Assembly (NCBI RefSeq): GCF_036370855.1
Contig: NC_088101.1
Span: forward strand, 41,276,544 to 41,340,543
Reading direction: 5' to 3'
Length of the DNA: 64,000 nt
Origin: Dromaius novaehollandiae
Taxonomy: Eukaryota; Chordata; Aves; Casuariiformes; Dromaiidae
The position numbers and the translations under genes are program-made. The stretch's first letter is position 1. Each line of letters begins with the position of its first letter. This document shows positions 27,376 to 40,371 of this stretch, piece after piece. A model generated the notes under the pieces. That model searched no databases and had not been told where the DNA came from. It saw only the letters and a list, made by a program, of their open reading frames with translations.

Positions 27376-29976
27376 CATCAAATACAGCTAGCAAGAAATT
27401 AATTCCACCACTCAGTGGTAGCAAATAATGACAGATAAAAATTTAACTCAGCTGGTCAATAAAACAAAATAGTAGCTAAAAAGCTTCCTCCAATGTAATA
27501 CAACCCAGAAATTTACCCTAATCTTTCCCCTACACTAGAAAGACACCCCCATTAAATAAATTTCTCGGTATATTTTTTACAGTTCATCTCTATGCTTAAT
27601 TTTAAATGGCATGGAGATTTTTTTCCAAAGCAGATAGCTTGAGTGGAGATTTCATAGTAATTTGCCAAAATTTCAGAAACTGTTCTCCCTAGCTCTGCGA
27701 ACCCTGATAAAAGTCTGAAGGTCAAAGTGAGATGATAGGTTTCTTTCAAAAATTCTTGTATTTCAGTTTTTATCATAGGCTTACTGTTCTGCAGTCTTCC
27801 TTTCTTCCTATTATGCAGCTTTATTCAACAAGGCTCTACTGGTACATATAATATACTTTGTTACAACAATCACTTCCTAAATTATGGCAAATGGCTTTTG
27901 CAACATCTTCTGAATCTATAGTAAGCTGCTGATCTGTGTGTTAATCCATAACAGGAGAGCATGAACACGCATGACAGGTTTTCAAACTGAAGCAAATATT
28001 ACCAATATAAACAAAACACAATGTGTTCACAATTAATTAGTTTAACCAGTGCACTTTTGCTTCTCATGAACAGAAATTTGAATGAATACAAACAAAAATA
28101 ATTTAATTATAAATACACTTGCAGTTGAACATAATGGTGCCATCAATTTTTTAGCAGACTCCACATTACAGTCCATGGGGGATCTGTTAAAATATTGATA
28201 GCAGGATATGGCCCATTATGAGGACACACAATGTGTTCTATTTTAAACAGAGAATTAATAAAGATTTGTTTGAAGAGGATGTAACAAGAATAAACTATAA
28301 GCTGTATTTCAGTATATAACTGGCGCATGTAAGAAAATCTGAACTACTGTCTTTCACTTTTTTCCTAGCAACATGCATGTTATTCATTGCAGAAAAAAGG
28401 GAATAGTGTTGAGCTAGAATATTTCTATTACACAATATATCCCTATTATCTCTCTCTTATATAATAAAAATTAGATATCCCTAAATGGACCAGGGTAGTC
28501 AGGGAAGCAGTATTTTTTCTTAATTTTCTGCTTTCATTTTATAGAATTTTACCAGACTGGCAAAAGATGTTTCCATTATTCTGAAAGAAGGAAATAAAAA
28601 GCCTCCATTTTTAGTTCAAACTCTTTGAAGCTTTACAGAGGCATGATAAACACAGATACTAATACAGTATTTTATATCTTTGTCCTTCTTTTCCCTCTTC
28701 CTTAGAAATAATTGAGCTATCTTTTATAAATGTTTTCTATATAATACTTTCCAAATGCTCAAAAGAGGAGGAGAATATAACACTTGTAGCACTGGGATTT
28801 TAAATGTGATACTTTTTTCTCATTTTATATTTCGTTCTTACATGAAATGTTCGTTCCTCCCCCTGATTTATTTTCTTCTCTTGGGAAAGGGAGAGAGAGA
28901 CAAGTGCAATAAGGGAGTGCAGGGTAGTGTAGCCTGTCAAGCCAGCACGTTCCTCAGGACCCAGCAGCTCAGACTGACATCCTCCAATTCTGTTCGGTGT
29001 ACACTGGGTTCATCTGACATTTTTGGGCAGCCTTAAAAGCCTATTTTGGAAACAAGGGGAATGGCACGCACTGTATTTATAACCTTCTAGACAGGACTCT
29101 TGCAAACTGATGATCAAATCCTTTTTCTTCAGGTTTCACAGATTAAGTAAAGCTTATGTAACTTACTGTTATTTAGTTTAACTAACACAACAATATATGA
29201 AGATATGCTATGTGAAGACAGCTAGCTGACAATGACAAGAATTTGGCTGAAGCAAGCTTTTGGCTTTCCCTGTTGGCAGGGCTGGGATATCTCTCAGGGT
29301 GGTGATTAGGAGCTCAGAGCTCCCTTCACCCCTCAGAAGGGAGAGAAATCTGGTGTGCATGTTGTAGCTGCCAAGTCTGATTTGATGCTGGGAACAGTTT
29401 ATGTGGACTATGCAAGGGCAATTAGAATTGACAGATCTTGGAAATACATATAGCACCTGTATTCACGCCAAATCAGCTCATTAAAATTGGTGGGATTATG
29501 CAAAATAAACATTAAACTAATCAATTTTGACTGAGCAATCAAATAAAGGGGAAGTGCATATTCCTGAATCTCTAAAAACTATAGTTATCTCAACTTCCCA
29601 TGTTTCCTGTTTTCTTTTCTTACATTTTTTACCTATGTTGTCTAAACCTAGCTAGTTACAGTGGTTCGATCTTGGTCTCATTAACATCAGTGTCAGCAGG
29701 GCTAGGTTAGGACCTTGAGCCTATTGGATTATGGAAAATGAGTAAGCTCTTGCTGACAGCAACTTTGTATCTAACTGAAGCCAGCAACCTCAAACAGAAA
29801 GTGTCACCAAGCGGGGCCGACAGTCACTCACAGTAACAGAGTTGTATTAGCACCTGGTGCTGGCAGGTTGTCCCCTCTTCTTACAAAACAGTCAAGAAGT
29901 TGAGTGTTAGATCCTGAGGGTTTTTGCCCAGCACCTGCATCACTGGATGAAATTTTCTACATCTGTATTTGTGTGG

Positions 29977-29991
29977 TTTTTTTTTTTTTTT
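29977..29991 (+). repeat. T15 homopolymer
   Basis: Fifteen T follow TTTGTGTGG and precede AAAGCAGG. Confidence 0.95.
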
Positions 29992-31047
29992 AAAGCAGGC
30001 CTTGATATAATTACTTCACCCTTGTTTACATGGGAAATGTTCCATTCAGAGGCCTCTTGGAAATTACAACACAGAATATCAAGCTTTTTGTGAGGGAAAA
30101 ATTTGCGCCTTGTCTGGTGTGGCCATATAAAGAAATGGGTTGGGAAAGCACCCTTTTTCACCTACCTGAGCCCCTAAGATCACATCTGAAATATAGGTAG
30201 AAGCACCCTGAAGTGTACCTTGTCCCCAGGCATGTCGGTCAGGGATGCACAGCAGCATGCTGCAACTTCCATTTCCAATGGAGAGAAGGTGGCAGGACAA
30301 TAAGGAGATGGTGAACCCCAGGTCTCAACCCAGAGTGTTGTCAGGATGTGAAGGGGATGCTTCTCTGAAGTGGGGGTTTCCAGGCTAGACACAAATCTGT
30401 CCCCTGTCAGACTGCGAGCAAGCTTGGCAGCACAGGAAGCCTCACTCACAGTGCATGGCCAGGGCATGGTAGCCGAAGAACGTGTGTATAGCTGAGCCCA
30501 ATGCACAAATGAGCAACTGCTCATAAATATAAGAACCATGATATCTGAAAGGGACTAATGACAGCAATTTGACCACAGATAACTCCATTCACTGATAGCA
30601 GGGCTGAGAGGTTGCTAAGTGTGGGGAAAGCGTTCTCCAGGCTCAGGTTATTTCAGTGATGGGGTGAATTTCCATCAGTGTAATGGCTGCCACATGCATT
30701 ATTAACCAAACAAGCCATCTTTTACTTACTGCTCTGTGGAGAGTCCAGTGACCTGACCAAAGCGTCCTTTCCCTCTTGTGCTCTGACTGTATGCTCACCT
30801 TTGCTAGTGCATTCAACAGGCAGAGGAATAAAGCCACTGACACCTGTGCAGAGCAGACAACCAGAACAACAAATGCAAGTGGGTCAAAGGATAGCTGAAT
30901 ATTGCAGTGCAGTTTAGTGCTAAGAAGAATTTTTTGGTGTGAATGTATCATCCCCTTGATTCAGAATGTAAACTCACTATTAATAAATCACTAGTGAATT
31001 TGTTAGAACATGAAGCTGGATTAGGATCTGCCTCCTTGTTAATCTTC

Positions 31048-31262
31048 CATAGAATCATAGGATAATTCAGGCTGGAAGGGAACTCATGAGGTCTCTAGTC
31101 CAACCTCCTGCTCAAAACAGGGTCAGCTATGAGCTCAGACCAAGCTGCTAAGGGCTTTATCCAGTCACGTCTCAAAAATCTCCAAGGATGGAGACTGCAC
31201 AACCTCCCTGGGCAACCTGTTCCACTGCCTGACTGTCCTCACAGTGAAATAGTTTGTCACAG
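31048..31262 (-). mobile_element. CR1 LINE, 3' end fragment
   Basis: The plus strand begins CATAGAATCATAGGATAATT and continues with CAGGCTGGAAGGGAACTCAT, GTCCAACCTCCTGCTCAAAA and CTCCAAGGATGGAGACTGCA, the reverse complement of a CR1 3' end. It fades after TCACAGTGAAATAGTTTGTC. About 215 bases survive, fewer changes than in the 7.5 kb copy, suggesting it is a somewhat younger or a different subfamily. The 3' end lies to the left. Confidence 0.92.
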
Positions 31263-31747
31263 TTCTGACTATTAAGTTGGCCTTTTATACGTAGTGTGAA
31301 AATGCTAGCAGGTTGGGAATCCTTCATGGCTGCCTCATTGGCTTCGGAAAACACACACTATGCCACATTTTGGATTTACAGACATGGTATAAAGTCTATA
31401 TTTCTGCACAGATTTCCAATAAACAGTTTTATCCTAACATTGGAAATAACCTGTCTTGCTGCTGGGCAAGAAGATATGCATTATGTATTTTAATTACAAT
31501 GGAAGTCAGTAAGTTATGAATGCCTGACAGAATTGCCATTCTTTGGTTGAAGAGATGCATAACCTTGACACAATGCATGTTACAAGTACGCCCCTTGCAG
31601 CTCTGCATCGGGCAACATGATGGGGACACTCCTTTGCTGTTAGGTCACATTTCACGGTGGGAAAGCAATATGGTACAAGACAGACACTCCAGGTATGCTG
31701 CCAAACGCTCTGAGGCACACCATTGGCATCTGCATGCCAAATATAAC

Positions 31748-31770
31748 TAACTGGCCAATTAGGCCAGTTA
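31748..31770. repeat. 9-bp inverted repeat with 5-base loop
   Basis: TAACTGGCC (31748-31756) and GGCCAGTTA (31762-31770) flank AATTA. It is more GC-rich than its neighbourhood. No function assigned. Confidence 0.85.
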
Positions 31771-33188
31771 ACTGTGTCTGCATATGGAGCTGAAATGCTC
31801 ACAAGAAGTTATGCTGAGATTTTATGAATTCCAACGCTAAGATAGGGAAGAACAGATAAAGGCTAGCAGAAAGTGGAAGAGGTAGATCTCATAAATCCAT
31901 GCCTTGAAGTCCTAATGAGATTGATAGAAATTATAGGCTAATGTTTCTACACTCATCAACATTCCTACAATCATCAAAATGCAGATTAATTAATGTAATA
32001 AATCAGTAAAGACAAAATGGGTATAATGAAGTTTTGATTGCACAAATTCAATTGACTGCACAAGTTTGCATAAGTGGAACATACCAAATATACAAAATCA
32101 TTCGTTTTCAGTTTTGCTTTATGAGAAAGATGATTTCTCTAGCATTTGCAACAGCTTTTTTTCTTAAGCAATATTTAAGGCAAAAGCTATAAAGAGCTAT
32201 TGAATCAACACATGCATACTTTCTAAAAGAGAAAGGATTCACTATGCAATTAGATACTTGCTTGGCCTTAGAGAAAAAGGCCATATACTAAAGCTTGCCA
32301 CATAGGACTGACAGCTACTTGCTTTGTTAGCACATAGTCAAGAGCTTTCGTTAGTATTGTCTAAACAACTGTGAAAACACTGCTCTGCTGAAATGAAATT
32401 AGTAACAAAACTGAGAAACCAACTGTAAAAGGAAGGGATTGGGAGGAATGAACTGGAGCATCAAGCTTTAGTTTAAGAAATGATCTTTTTAAGCAAAGTA
32501 TATCATAAAAGAGCTGTGGTGATCACAACTGGATATTTATAGTCACAGATATAGGAAAAAAACAATTAAGCTTTTGTTTTGTCTTCAGCTTTAATTTCTG
32601 CCAGCAACAGAACTATGCAGAAAACTCATAAACTGTTTTTGGTTGGATGCTCACTATTTAGGCTAGTCTATAATGGGGTACAGGGGTTCCCAAATGGCGG
32701 CTCTGGAGGCATTCTTTCCCCTTCAGGAAAAAGAAGACAGCCTATGATAACTCCTGGAGCCCCATCCCCGCAGACCTGGCTGCATGCCTCACAGGGTGCT
32801 ACAAGTTACTCTAGTGTGTAACAGCTGGCACAGAGATATTGTGCCTCTGACAGTTCATGTTTCTTATTTCAATAGTCAAAATTTCTAAGACAAATGAAAA
32901 AATGAATCTTCTTTCATATATACCATCCACCTACCTCAGGAGTTGCACTACTGAAGTCAATGAAGAATGACATTCAGTCATAAAATAGTGATCAGATATT
33001 GAATTTCCATGTTAATATCTTTGCCTTATCTGCACATGTCATGACAGGCCTTGAACCTAATATCTCGGTACTGTGAAGAAAGATTTGCACTTCAGTTTCT
33101 TAGGCCTGTCTCTTTTGGATATAGTGATGATAGGAGGTGAGTTGTGGAACCAGCCCATAAGCAATAGCTCTTCATATCAATCACAAAT

Positions 33189-33461
33189 TTATTTTTTCCA
33201 AAAATAAGATGGAAGTAAGAAGTGATACATTACATGAACTGTATTTAGTGTGCCTGCAATGCCTGGAATGGCGACCTGAGAGAAGACAACATTAATGAAT
33301 GGCGTCAGACAGTCTTTGTCCTTCCAAGTAGGAAATGTAATTACCTGAGCTGAGGCCGGAAAAATGGATGCAAAGTTCACAAAGACCTGAAACTGCAGAA
33401 ATGGACCAACTTTTGTTGTGTTGGGTCTTTTTCTTAAGAAAAATCCACAAGAAAAAAACAT
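33189..33461 (-). other. Open frame with nested splice-like sites, unknown
   Basis: On the minus strand a 90-codon open frame contains TTTCTGCAG followed by 48 bases and CTCAG|GTAATTAC, then GTCTTCTCTCAG followed by 42 bases and a weak donor (CAT|GTAATG). Both short intervals lie in the same reading frame as the full open frame, so splicing would not be required to keep it open. The peptide is hydrophobic (for example VFVNFASIFPASAQ). No homology recognised. It may be a chance open frame. Confidence 0.12.
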
Positions 33462-34364
33462 TTGTAAAAATGTTTAGTGAGGCCAAAGCAGTATATAATG
33501 AGCAAAACTAAATGAGTGTACTTATTTCTTAAGAATATTTGCCTCTCAGAGTATGATGCAGTGACTACAGATGAGATCTAATGAGATAATTATAGCAATA
33601 CAGCATACGCTGACTGATGAACAGTGCTCAGATGTCCTCCCTGTTTTGAGAAGTGGTGGGAAAGCAGCCTGAACATTTCTGAAGTGGCGCTATATAGCCT
33701 TTCATGATTTAAGATTGATAAACGAAGGTTAGTGTTTAGTTGTGACATGAGTCAGCCTGTGCCAGAGCTGTAAATACCCACGCCCGCACATCAGGAATAT
33801 CAAAGCACTTCATGTATATTATCTGTATAATGAAGTATCAAGCAATATGAGCACAAGTACTCCAAATACGGTTCAAGTTATTACTACTTTATATCATAAA
33901 CCCAAGGTTTTATCTCTATTATGGACAGCAGCAGTGTAAATATTTCCTTCAAAATTATAAATAAACTCATTGTTTTGATATCATCCAGGGACAGGAATGT
34001 TAAATAACTTTAGCCAATGCCTGTCATTCTCTTGTATAAAGCAAACCCCATTCAGTCCTGTGAAATATTCATTTACATGGAAAAACACAGGTCATTCATT
34101 ATGAACGTTACAGTGTGCATTTTAATTCTCATATATAGAAGAAATACATACACTGCTCCAATTCTGTGTATACCAGACTAGGACACAATGCACCACCTTT
34201 TGGGACAGAGAAATAGTATGGAAATAATTATTTCACTTGGAACCTAAGATACAGTATGCTGTATTGTGGTGCAAGCATAGTGCTGTCATGTATCCTACTT
34301 CTCTAAGGGAGACAATGGAGATCAGCAACACTCTTTCATCTAAATGATGCAGGTACAGTAAGAA

Positions 34365-34655
34365 ATGGCTTGGCAGCAATCTTCACTTCACTACATATCT
34401 AATTTACTTTTGGCACAATCTTTAGCAAGGATTCCTCTAATTATCCCTATCACAATAAGGACTACCTTCTTCCACACCAAAGCTAGACTTCCCATTGAAG
34501 TCTTGCCAATCAACTATTCCCAAAATTGCCCCCTCAGCCCCATGTGGGCAGACCACAAGATTTTGCATAGACCAGAATTCACAAACTGTAGCTTAGGAAC
34601 CACTGGGGCTCCACAGAGTGCTTGCTGGTACTTTGTAGAAACTAAGCTGACCTAA
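34365..34655 (+). other. ATG-started 96-codon open frame, product unknown
   Basis: The frame starts at AGAAATGG (G at -3 and G at +4, a favourable context) and ends at TAA 27 bases before the acceptor of the candidate exon at 34682. The predicted peptide has no signal peptide, repeated motif or recognisable domain. Frames of this length are expected by chance in 64 kb. I list it only because it sits next to the strongest exon-like interval of the upstream half of the window. Confidence 0.1.
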
Positions 34656-34681
34656 TGATGTTACCTGCTCCTCTTCTCTAG

Positions 34682-34814
34682 CCCCTTAGCTCCATTGCAA
34701 GACAGCTGGAAATACACAGAATGCTTTCCTAAAGCTGATCTGCTGTGGAAACAATTGCTATTGTCACAGGAACCTGAAGCAGCTGGAAATGGGAAGAAAG
34801 ATGTCTGTACAGAT
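34682..34814 (+). other. Candidate coding exon of unknown gene
   Basis: A strong acceptor (ACCTGCTCCTCTTCTCTAG) precedes the interval and a consensus donor (GAT|GTAAGTTGG) follows it. The 133 bases hold one completing base plus 44 codons with no stop in that frame, ending on a codon boundary. The frame includes DSWKYTECFPKADLLWKQLL and later QEPEAAGNGKKDVCTD, a mixed hydrophilic composition unlike low-complexity noise. Local base composition is less AT-rich than its surroundings. I do not recognise the family. It could be an exon of a protein gene, of a long non-coding RNA, or a chance pseudo-exon. It lies about 15 kb upstream of the CpG-island promoter, so it would belong to a different transcript or to one with an alternative upstream start. 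Confidence 0.3.
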
Positions 34815-37800
34815 GTAAGTTGGAGGAGCAGCATGTACAATTTATCTTGCAAGTTCTGTTTGAAAGAACACAGCCATATGACAGGCCAATAATGCAGGAC
34901 ATCTGGTGACTTTCCCTCTGGCGGGTGGAAGACCTGGGAGGTCTGGGGCACGGGAGGGCAGGGGCAGAAAAGACCAGTCATGGATGAGGCAGTTGAGCAT
35001 TAAGATCAGTCTACTCTGCTGCATTGTCGAATGATGGGATTTGCCCCAGATACACAAATGGTTACATTTCCTAAGCTTTTATGACAATATTGAACATATT
35101 TCCCTAATCATGTTTAAAAAATTGCTGCTTGCCCATGTGCTGTCCCATTAGGAGGCTACAGCTGGAGCTTTTCCAATGAACAAGAAGTTCAGTGGTCAGA
35201 AAACTGTACCAAACAGCCATTTCTTAAAGACATTTTGAAAGATCTCTATGCGTGCCCTTAACTTCAAGAAGCAGCAGAAAGTATGATAAATCCCCTCTGA
35301 ACATTGTGTCTTTTTTTTAACTCAAGTTTGCTTTCTTTTTTCTGTGAAATTTGGCATGTGATTTTTCTGCTGGTGATATTTTACAGAGTCTTTAGAGGAG
35401 GTCAAAGAGGAGGACCAAAAATATTTAGACTTATTTCATTTTCCTTCCCTTTCATCATGTCTGCTTTCTCAGTTCTGTTTAATATTTATTTCTGCTGTTT
35501 CTACTAAATCTATGTCCTTGTAAATTCAGCCAAAGCTCTGACATTCCTACTGTCTTTTTTTTTTCTGGTTTACTGTTGATAATACATTTTCTACAGGACA
35601 AGAATTTCTGTTAATTGCACAAATAGAAGCCATGGCTGACAAATTATGTAGTCAGTAACTTCCATGAAACTTAGTTATCTTTTATAGGCAACACCAATGA
35701 AGTTTCTTACATTTCAGCAATTAGCAGGTACACATGGCATGCCCTCTAAACAAAATTTACTGTTAAACTTCCACAGTGTTTTGATATTTTATATTTTTCT
35801 TTTAGCCTCTTATTCTAGAGTCAAAGGTTACTCCAAAATCTGACTTTTTAATTGAAAAACAGAATGCAATTGGAATAATTTGAGAAAATTTAAAATGCTA
35901 TTTAAAATATTTTTTTTATTAAGCTAATATAAAAATATTAGAAATCTAAAGCCTTGTTTTTAATACATGGGACCAGCAATACTACCAGGTAACAATACAT
36001 TTGTTCGTTATAACAATTAGTTCTTTTAATTCTCTAGGAGCTTCAGGGAAAAGCCAAAACTTGGACTTTATGTTAGCCTTATTAGGCAAGAGTCTTGTGT
36101 TGAACTTCTATACTGACAATCTCTTCAAATACCACTTTCAACTCAATATTTGTGAATAGACCTAGTAATTTCAGTAGCTAGATGTTTGAGGCCAAAAGTC
36201 ATAAAACTGCTTGACACTCAGAAATATCACTTAAAGAAGTTAAATAGATAGAGATTACAGAGGGTTCCTCCCAATTATGTGCTATGCTCATCTCAATGTG
36301 TCTTGTTAACATTCATGAAAGAGCTTGCCTCACTGTGCTGAGCTGAATATGTTGTGCAATGCTCTCCTAAACACAGATGGGAGTATGACAGGTACAAAAG
36401 AGTGCTGGCACCCTAGATGATAAAGAAAAAAATCATTTTTTGCTGATGACTAAAAGCCTTTATCTCTCTTTCAATAGAGTCCTTTTGAAATTGCACAATA
36501 AGCTTTCAAATAGGACCCATCAACACTTCAGTTCAATTAGTATATTAAAATGTCTATCTCACAAAGCAGTATATTTCCCATAGAAGAGCATAATTACATT
36601 TTTACATGTACTTTTCTGCTGGATTTATTTTCTTTTAACTAGGAAAAATAATCCAGTCTCAACCATATAATCTATTACAATTGAACATAGGAACTGAACC
36701 AAAACCAAAGTTAATAAACTAATTCATCATTCCAAGATTCAGGTGAGAGATTTTTGGGCAAGAGGCATGGAAGCTGCATGTGAACAGACTGTGCCTGCGC
36801 ACTTTGGGGTTGATGACTTGATCTGCTTTCCAGCCTGAAATACATTTTAGTGTGGTTTCACAGATATCTCTAGAAATTGATGCATTCCTAGTAAAAGATG
36901 CTATATCCCCTCAGAAATCTCAGTTCATTTTGTCCCCTTCTTGTTTGGAAACTTGTTCAAAGTATGCTATTTGTATAATTATATATGTCATATTTTATAT
37001 ATTTAATTATATATTTTGATAGGTTTATTTGCATATGTTTTCATCCTTCTTCCATTGGCTACGATGAACTCATTCAAGTTCTGCCTGTGCTTTTATCCTA
37101 TCAAGATATTAAGACAACAAAATAGTATCCTATTAAGTTTGTGCTGGGTCTGATTCAGGGCATGAATAGAACTGGCTGGTTGATTTAATATGCAAATTTT
37201 ATATGAAAAATAAAGTATAGATAGAAATATGGCATTTAGGCTGAATACCAGTTTCTGACAGATCACTTAGCAATCATCACAAAAAGGTGATGACAACCTT
37301 ATCTAATTTTTAAAACAGCCTAGGATAACATTGAAAACTGCATTGTATGGAGCAATTCTGCCATGACAGGGATGAACATTTTTTGTACTTTTTACTTGTG
37401 AGAACTTGTTGGTTTCTTCATTTGCCATTTATTTGTGTAGTCTGCCCTAAATGTTGGTAGATTATTTAAAAATATTTTGCTGCCCTCTTTTCCTTCCCCA
37501 TGTTCAGGGGCCATCTTGACATTTTCCAAAATTAGGAACAGGCAAACCAGGGAATTTTTTTTAAAGAGTTCCTTGGGGCTAGGGTTCTCGGTGTTTTTGT
37601 TGTTGAACTTCGAATTCATTATTTAGTCTTTTCTGAATTTAAAGGAACAAGTACTCAAGCAAGTAGCAAGGAGTTCCATAATATAAACTTAATTGTTACT
37701 CAGCACCCTTCTTTTCTGACTGATACTCCATAGGTATAGCAAGAGGTACAACAGAAGACACAGCAGCCTGTCTTTCGTATTTTGCTGCATATCTGTACAT

Positions 37801-39357
37801 TATTCAGAAAACTATTACTGAAGGTAGCCCTTCCACACGCATATCCTACCCTCCATAGCCACAGACAGTCCATAGCGAGCATGGCCCCCAGTATGCGTCA
37901 GCTGCATTAATCTGCTGAACACCAGATCCTGCACTGAGCCATCACTCATAATGTTGACAAAATGCCCTGGATAATAAAGTAACTTGTATGTTAATAATAT
38001 AACTGACTGATTAATGGAAATATACAAACAAAAAATGATGAGAGATTGGTATTTTTTTTCCCCATCAGCCTTTTCCGGAATGATGCTGTTTAAAATAAAT
38101 AGATCTTTTATGCTTTGATTAGCAGACAACGTACTGTTCTGTCCAGTTTAGTTCATTATCAAGGGATAATGACTATTTCTCTGCAATGCCTCAAGTATTC
38201 ACATAAGATTGTAAATCATAAGATAATTAAGAACAGTAGTTGGTTTTTTTTCCTCCTCCTATATTAAAATCTAAAACTAGAATATAACTTTTTAATTGCA
38301 TATATTCCTATGTAATTTTTCAAGGCATCAAAAATCTTTTGCTTCTTTATCTCAAATTCACCCACCTGTGAATGTTTTATTTTAAGTATGCTCATATGTG
38401 AATACTGCCTGGCATTACTGGGTACATGAATAAGTCAGTGTCATGCATGGACCCAAGGCAAGAAACTGGATGCTTTCAGATTCCTGCTGGAAAGTCATTT
38501 AGCAATTTCAGCTGTTGCTTTACAACTCCATACCCTCAGAGAGAGGCAGACAGCAAAACTGCACACTGTAGTCCAGTCTAGTGATCTATTTCAGAAGTTT
38601 CCCATTTATGGATTTCTACAACAGGACACCATCAACTGCAAACTAGCACTGTTAGAGAGATATTAAAAAGAAGCTCTTTTGCAACAGTAATGACAAAATC
38701 TCCTGGAGGACAGCAGCAGGTTATACACTGAGGTGATGTATATAACTGAAATAGAATTAAAGCAGATCAGTGAAACTTGACCCCTGCTTAAGGGAGCGTC
38801 TTATGCACATAAATTGTCTCATCTTGAGATCTCTTCATTATTATGAACTCTGTGCCAACATTAAGATTAAAAGAAACTAAGTCAGGGAATAGCATCTCAG
38901 TTTTGATTGTAGCTACTAGGAAAAAAAATGATTACAGTAAAGCCCTTCAAGAAAAAAAATCTATCTTTCAGCTAATTCCTGAAAACATCAAGATTATTTT
39001 TTCCCCATGAACTTTTCTGAACAGTTATAAATAATCCATTCACTATGGACTTGATCATAAACTGGACTGCCTAATTGTGCAGGTGAGTGAAGGAACATTA
39101 ACAAACTACTGTAAGCATTTACTAGATGTAGGGGGAGATCAGATGTCACCAGGCTTTTTGCTTTGGGGGTAGGAAAGGATAGGGAATATACTGACTATTT
39201 AAATGACAATCTGAATCTAGACATGCTTCTGCCACACACAGGTAAGTGTTACCTAGTAGGCTGACTTGCAAAGTTACCTAGTTCAACCCTGTTTGAACCA
39301 GGAAAACTCACATCGTTCTGTGCTGCCAAAGTTTACCCTCATCAAGGAATTACTTGC

Positions 39358-39564
39358 CTGTGGCTGGGGATGAATCAGGAGGAATAACAAATGGCAGATT
39401 TGTAAAGCAATTGGCTTCCCATTTGGAAATGTTAGCTTCCAGTTCATTGCATACTGCCTGTCCATACCTCTTCTTCCATGCTTTCATCAGCTCACTCTTA
39501 TCAGGATAATAATTTTTTAGAAAATGCAGAAATGGATATTTTAGGAAAATGGTATTCAGGACAT
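39358..39564 (-). other. Candidate coding exon with GC-AG type donor, unknown gene
   Basis: On the minus strand AAATGCAG precedes 207 open bases, followed by CCACAG|GCAAGTAAT, which matches the consensus for the minor GC donor class. The exon has length divisible by three and the same phase at both ends (two bases, 68 codons, one base). The peptide is rich in charged and aromatic residues, for example YYPDKSELMKAWKKRYGQAV then ANISKWEANCFTNLPF, which looks more like a globular protein than chance sequence. Against it, the acceptor has almost no pyrimidine tract and GC donors are rare (about one percent). I do not recognise the family, and no linked exon was established. Confidence 0.25.
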
Positions 39565-40000
39565 CTGCATTTACAGATTTGAATAAATTTAAACTGTTAG
39601 GTTTCAATTATATTTGAAGTTATATCAAAAAATGAAAAATGAAAATGAAATCACTGCCTAGTATTCATGTCCTGCACGACCAAGGTAAAGCTGCCATTCC
39701 TACATGCAGCTGTTCAAGGAGAGGAGTCACCACCTCCACAACCTCAGAAGTGATTTCTTCATTCCAGACCTTACCAAATTAAATGCTTTTTTTAAAAAGG
39801 AGGGCAGGTAGGCATTCTTTTTGAGCATCTTCTCCCTGGTTCTGAAAGATGTTTACATATTTGGATATGTGCTGGGAAGGCTTATTAGTAAGTCTTTGGA
39901 CCAAGAAATCAAACCTAAGCAGACCAGAGCAGACCTGGATCATAAAAATATCTATAATTTCATCATTTTTTTAAATTTTCATTTTGCTTGTTTTGGTGCG

Positions 40001-40014
40001 TTTTTTTTTTTTTT
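40001..40014 (+). repeat. T14 homopolymer
   Basis: Fourteen T follow GGTGCG and precede CCCCTAATAG. Confidence 0.95.
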
Positions 40015-40342
40015 CCCCTAATAGGGAAAGATAATTGAATACACTTCTGAGGCTAGGAAAGCATTTATAAAGAGAGAAGTTTTCACATGCCACCCAAATG
40101 ATACTAATTAAGCTGCAATGGTATTTATATAGTGCTTTGCTAATTGAGAAACCCATAGCTTTGAGATTAACTCAGTCCCTGGTGATGCTGCCTGTGATAG
40201 CTAAACAGTGGGCTCATTTCCTCACTGGGCAGATCAGCTAGCTTTCCAGTGTCCTCTACCTACCCAGACACCAAAACCCACCATGAACAAAGCAAAACCT
40301 TAGATAATACCCAATAGACAGCCTTTCCATCCTCCACATTTT

Positions 40343-40371
40343 CACTTTAAAAACAGTGAGTTTTTAAAGTG
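40343..40371. repeat. Perfect 12-bp inverted repeat with 5-base loop
   Basis: CACTTTAAAAAC at 40343-40354 pairs exactly with GTTTTTAAAGTG at 40360-40371 across the loop AGTGA. It is AT-rich and has no terminator or transposon context. It could fold as a short hairpin but is much too short for a microRNA precursor. Confidence 0.9.

Larger units (their letters stand above)
23741..31047. other. Gene-free AT-rich sequence
   Basis: Nothing recognised apart from an AC microsatellite, the purine-rich tract at 27300 and a T15 run. Open frames at 25.5-26.0 and 30.1-30.5 kb lack domains, linked splice sites or homology. Confidence 0.6.

Noticed and set aside
30079..30539. Overlapping minus-strand frames of 73 and 119 codons.
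   Set aside because: No domain, no splice context and no recognisable family; length within chance expectation.
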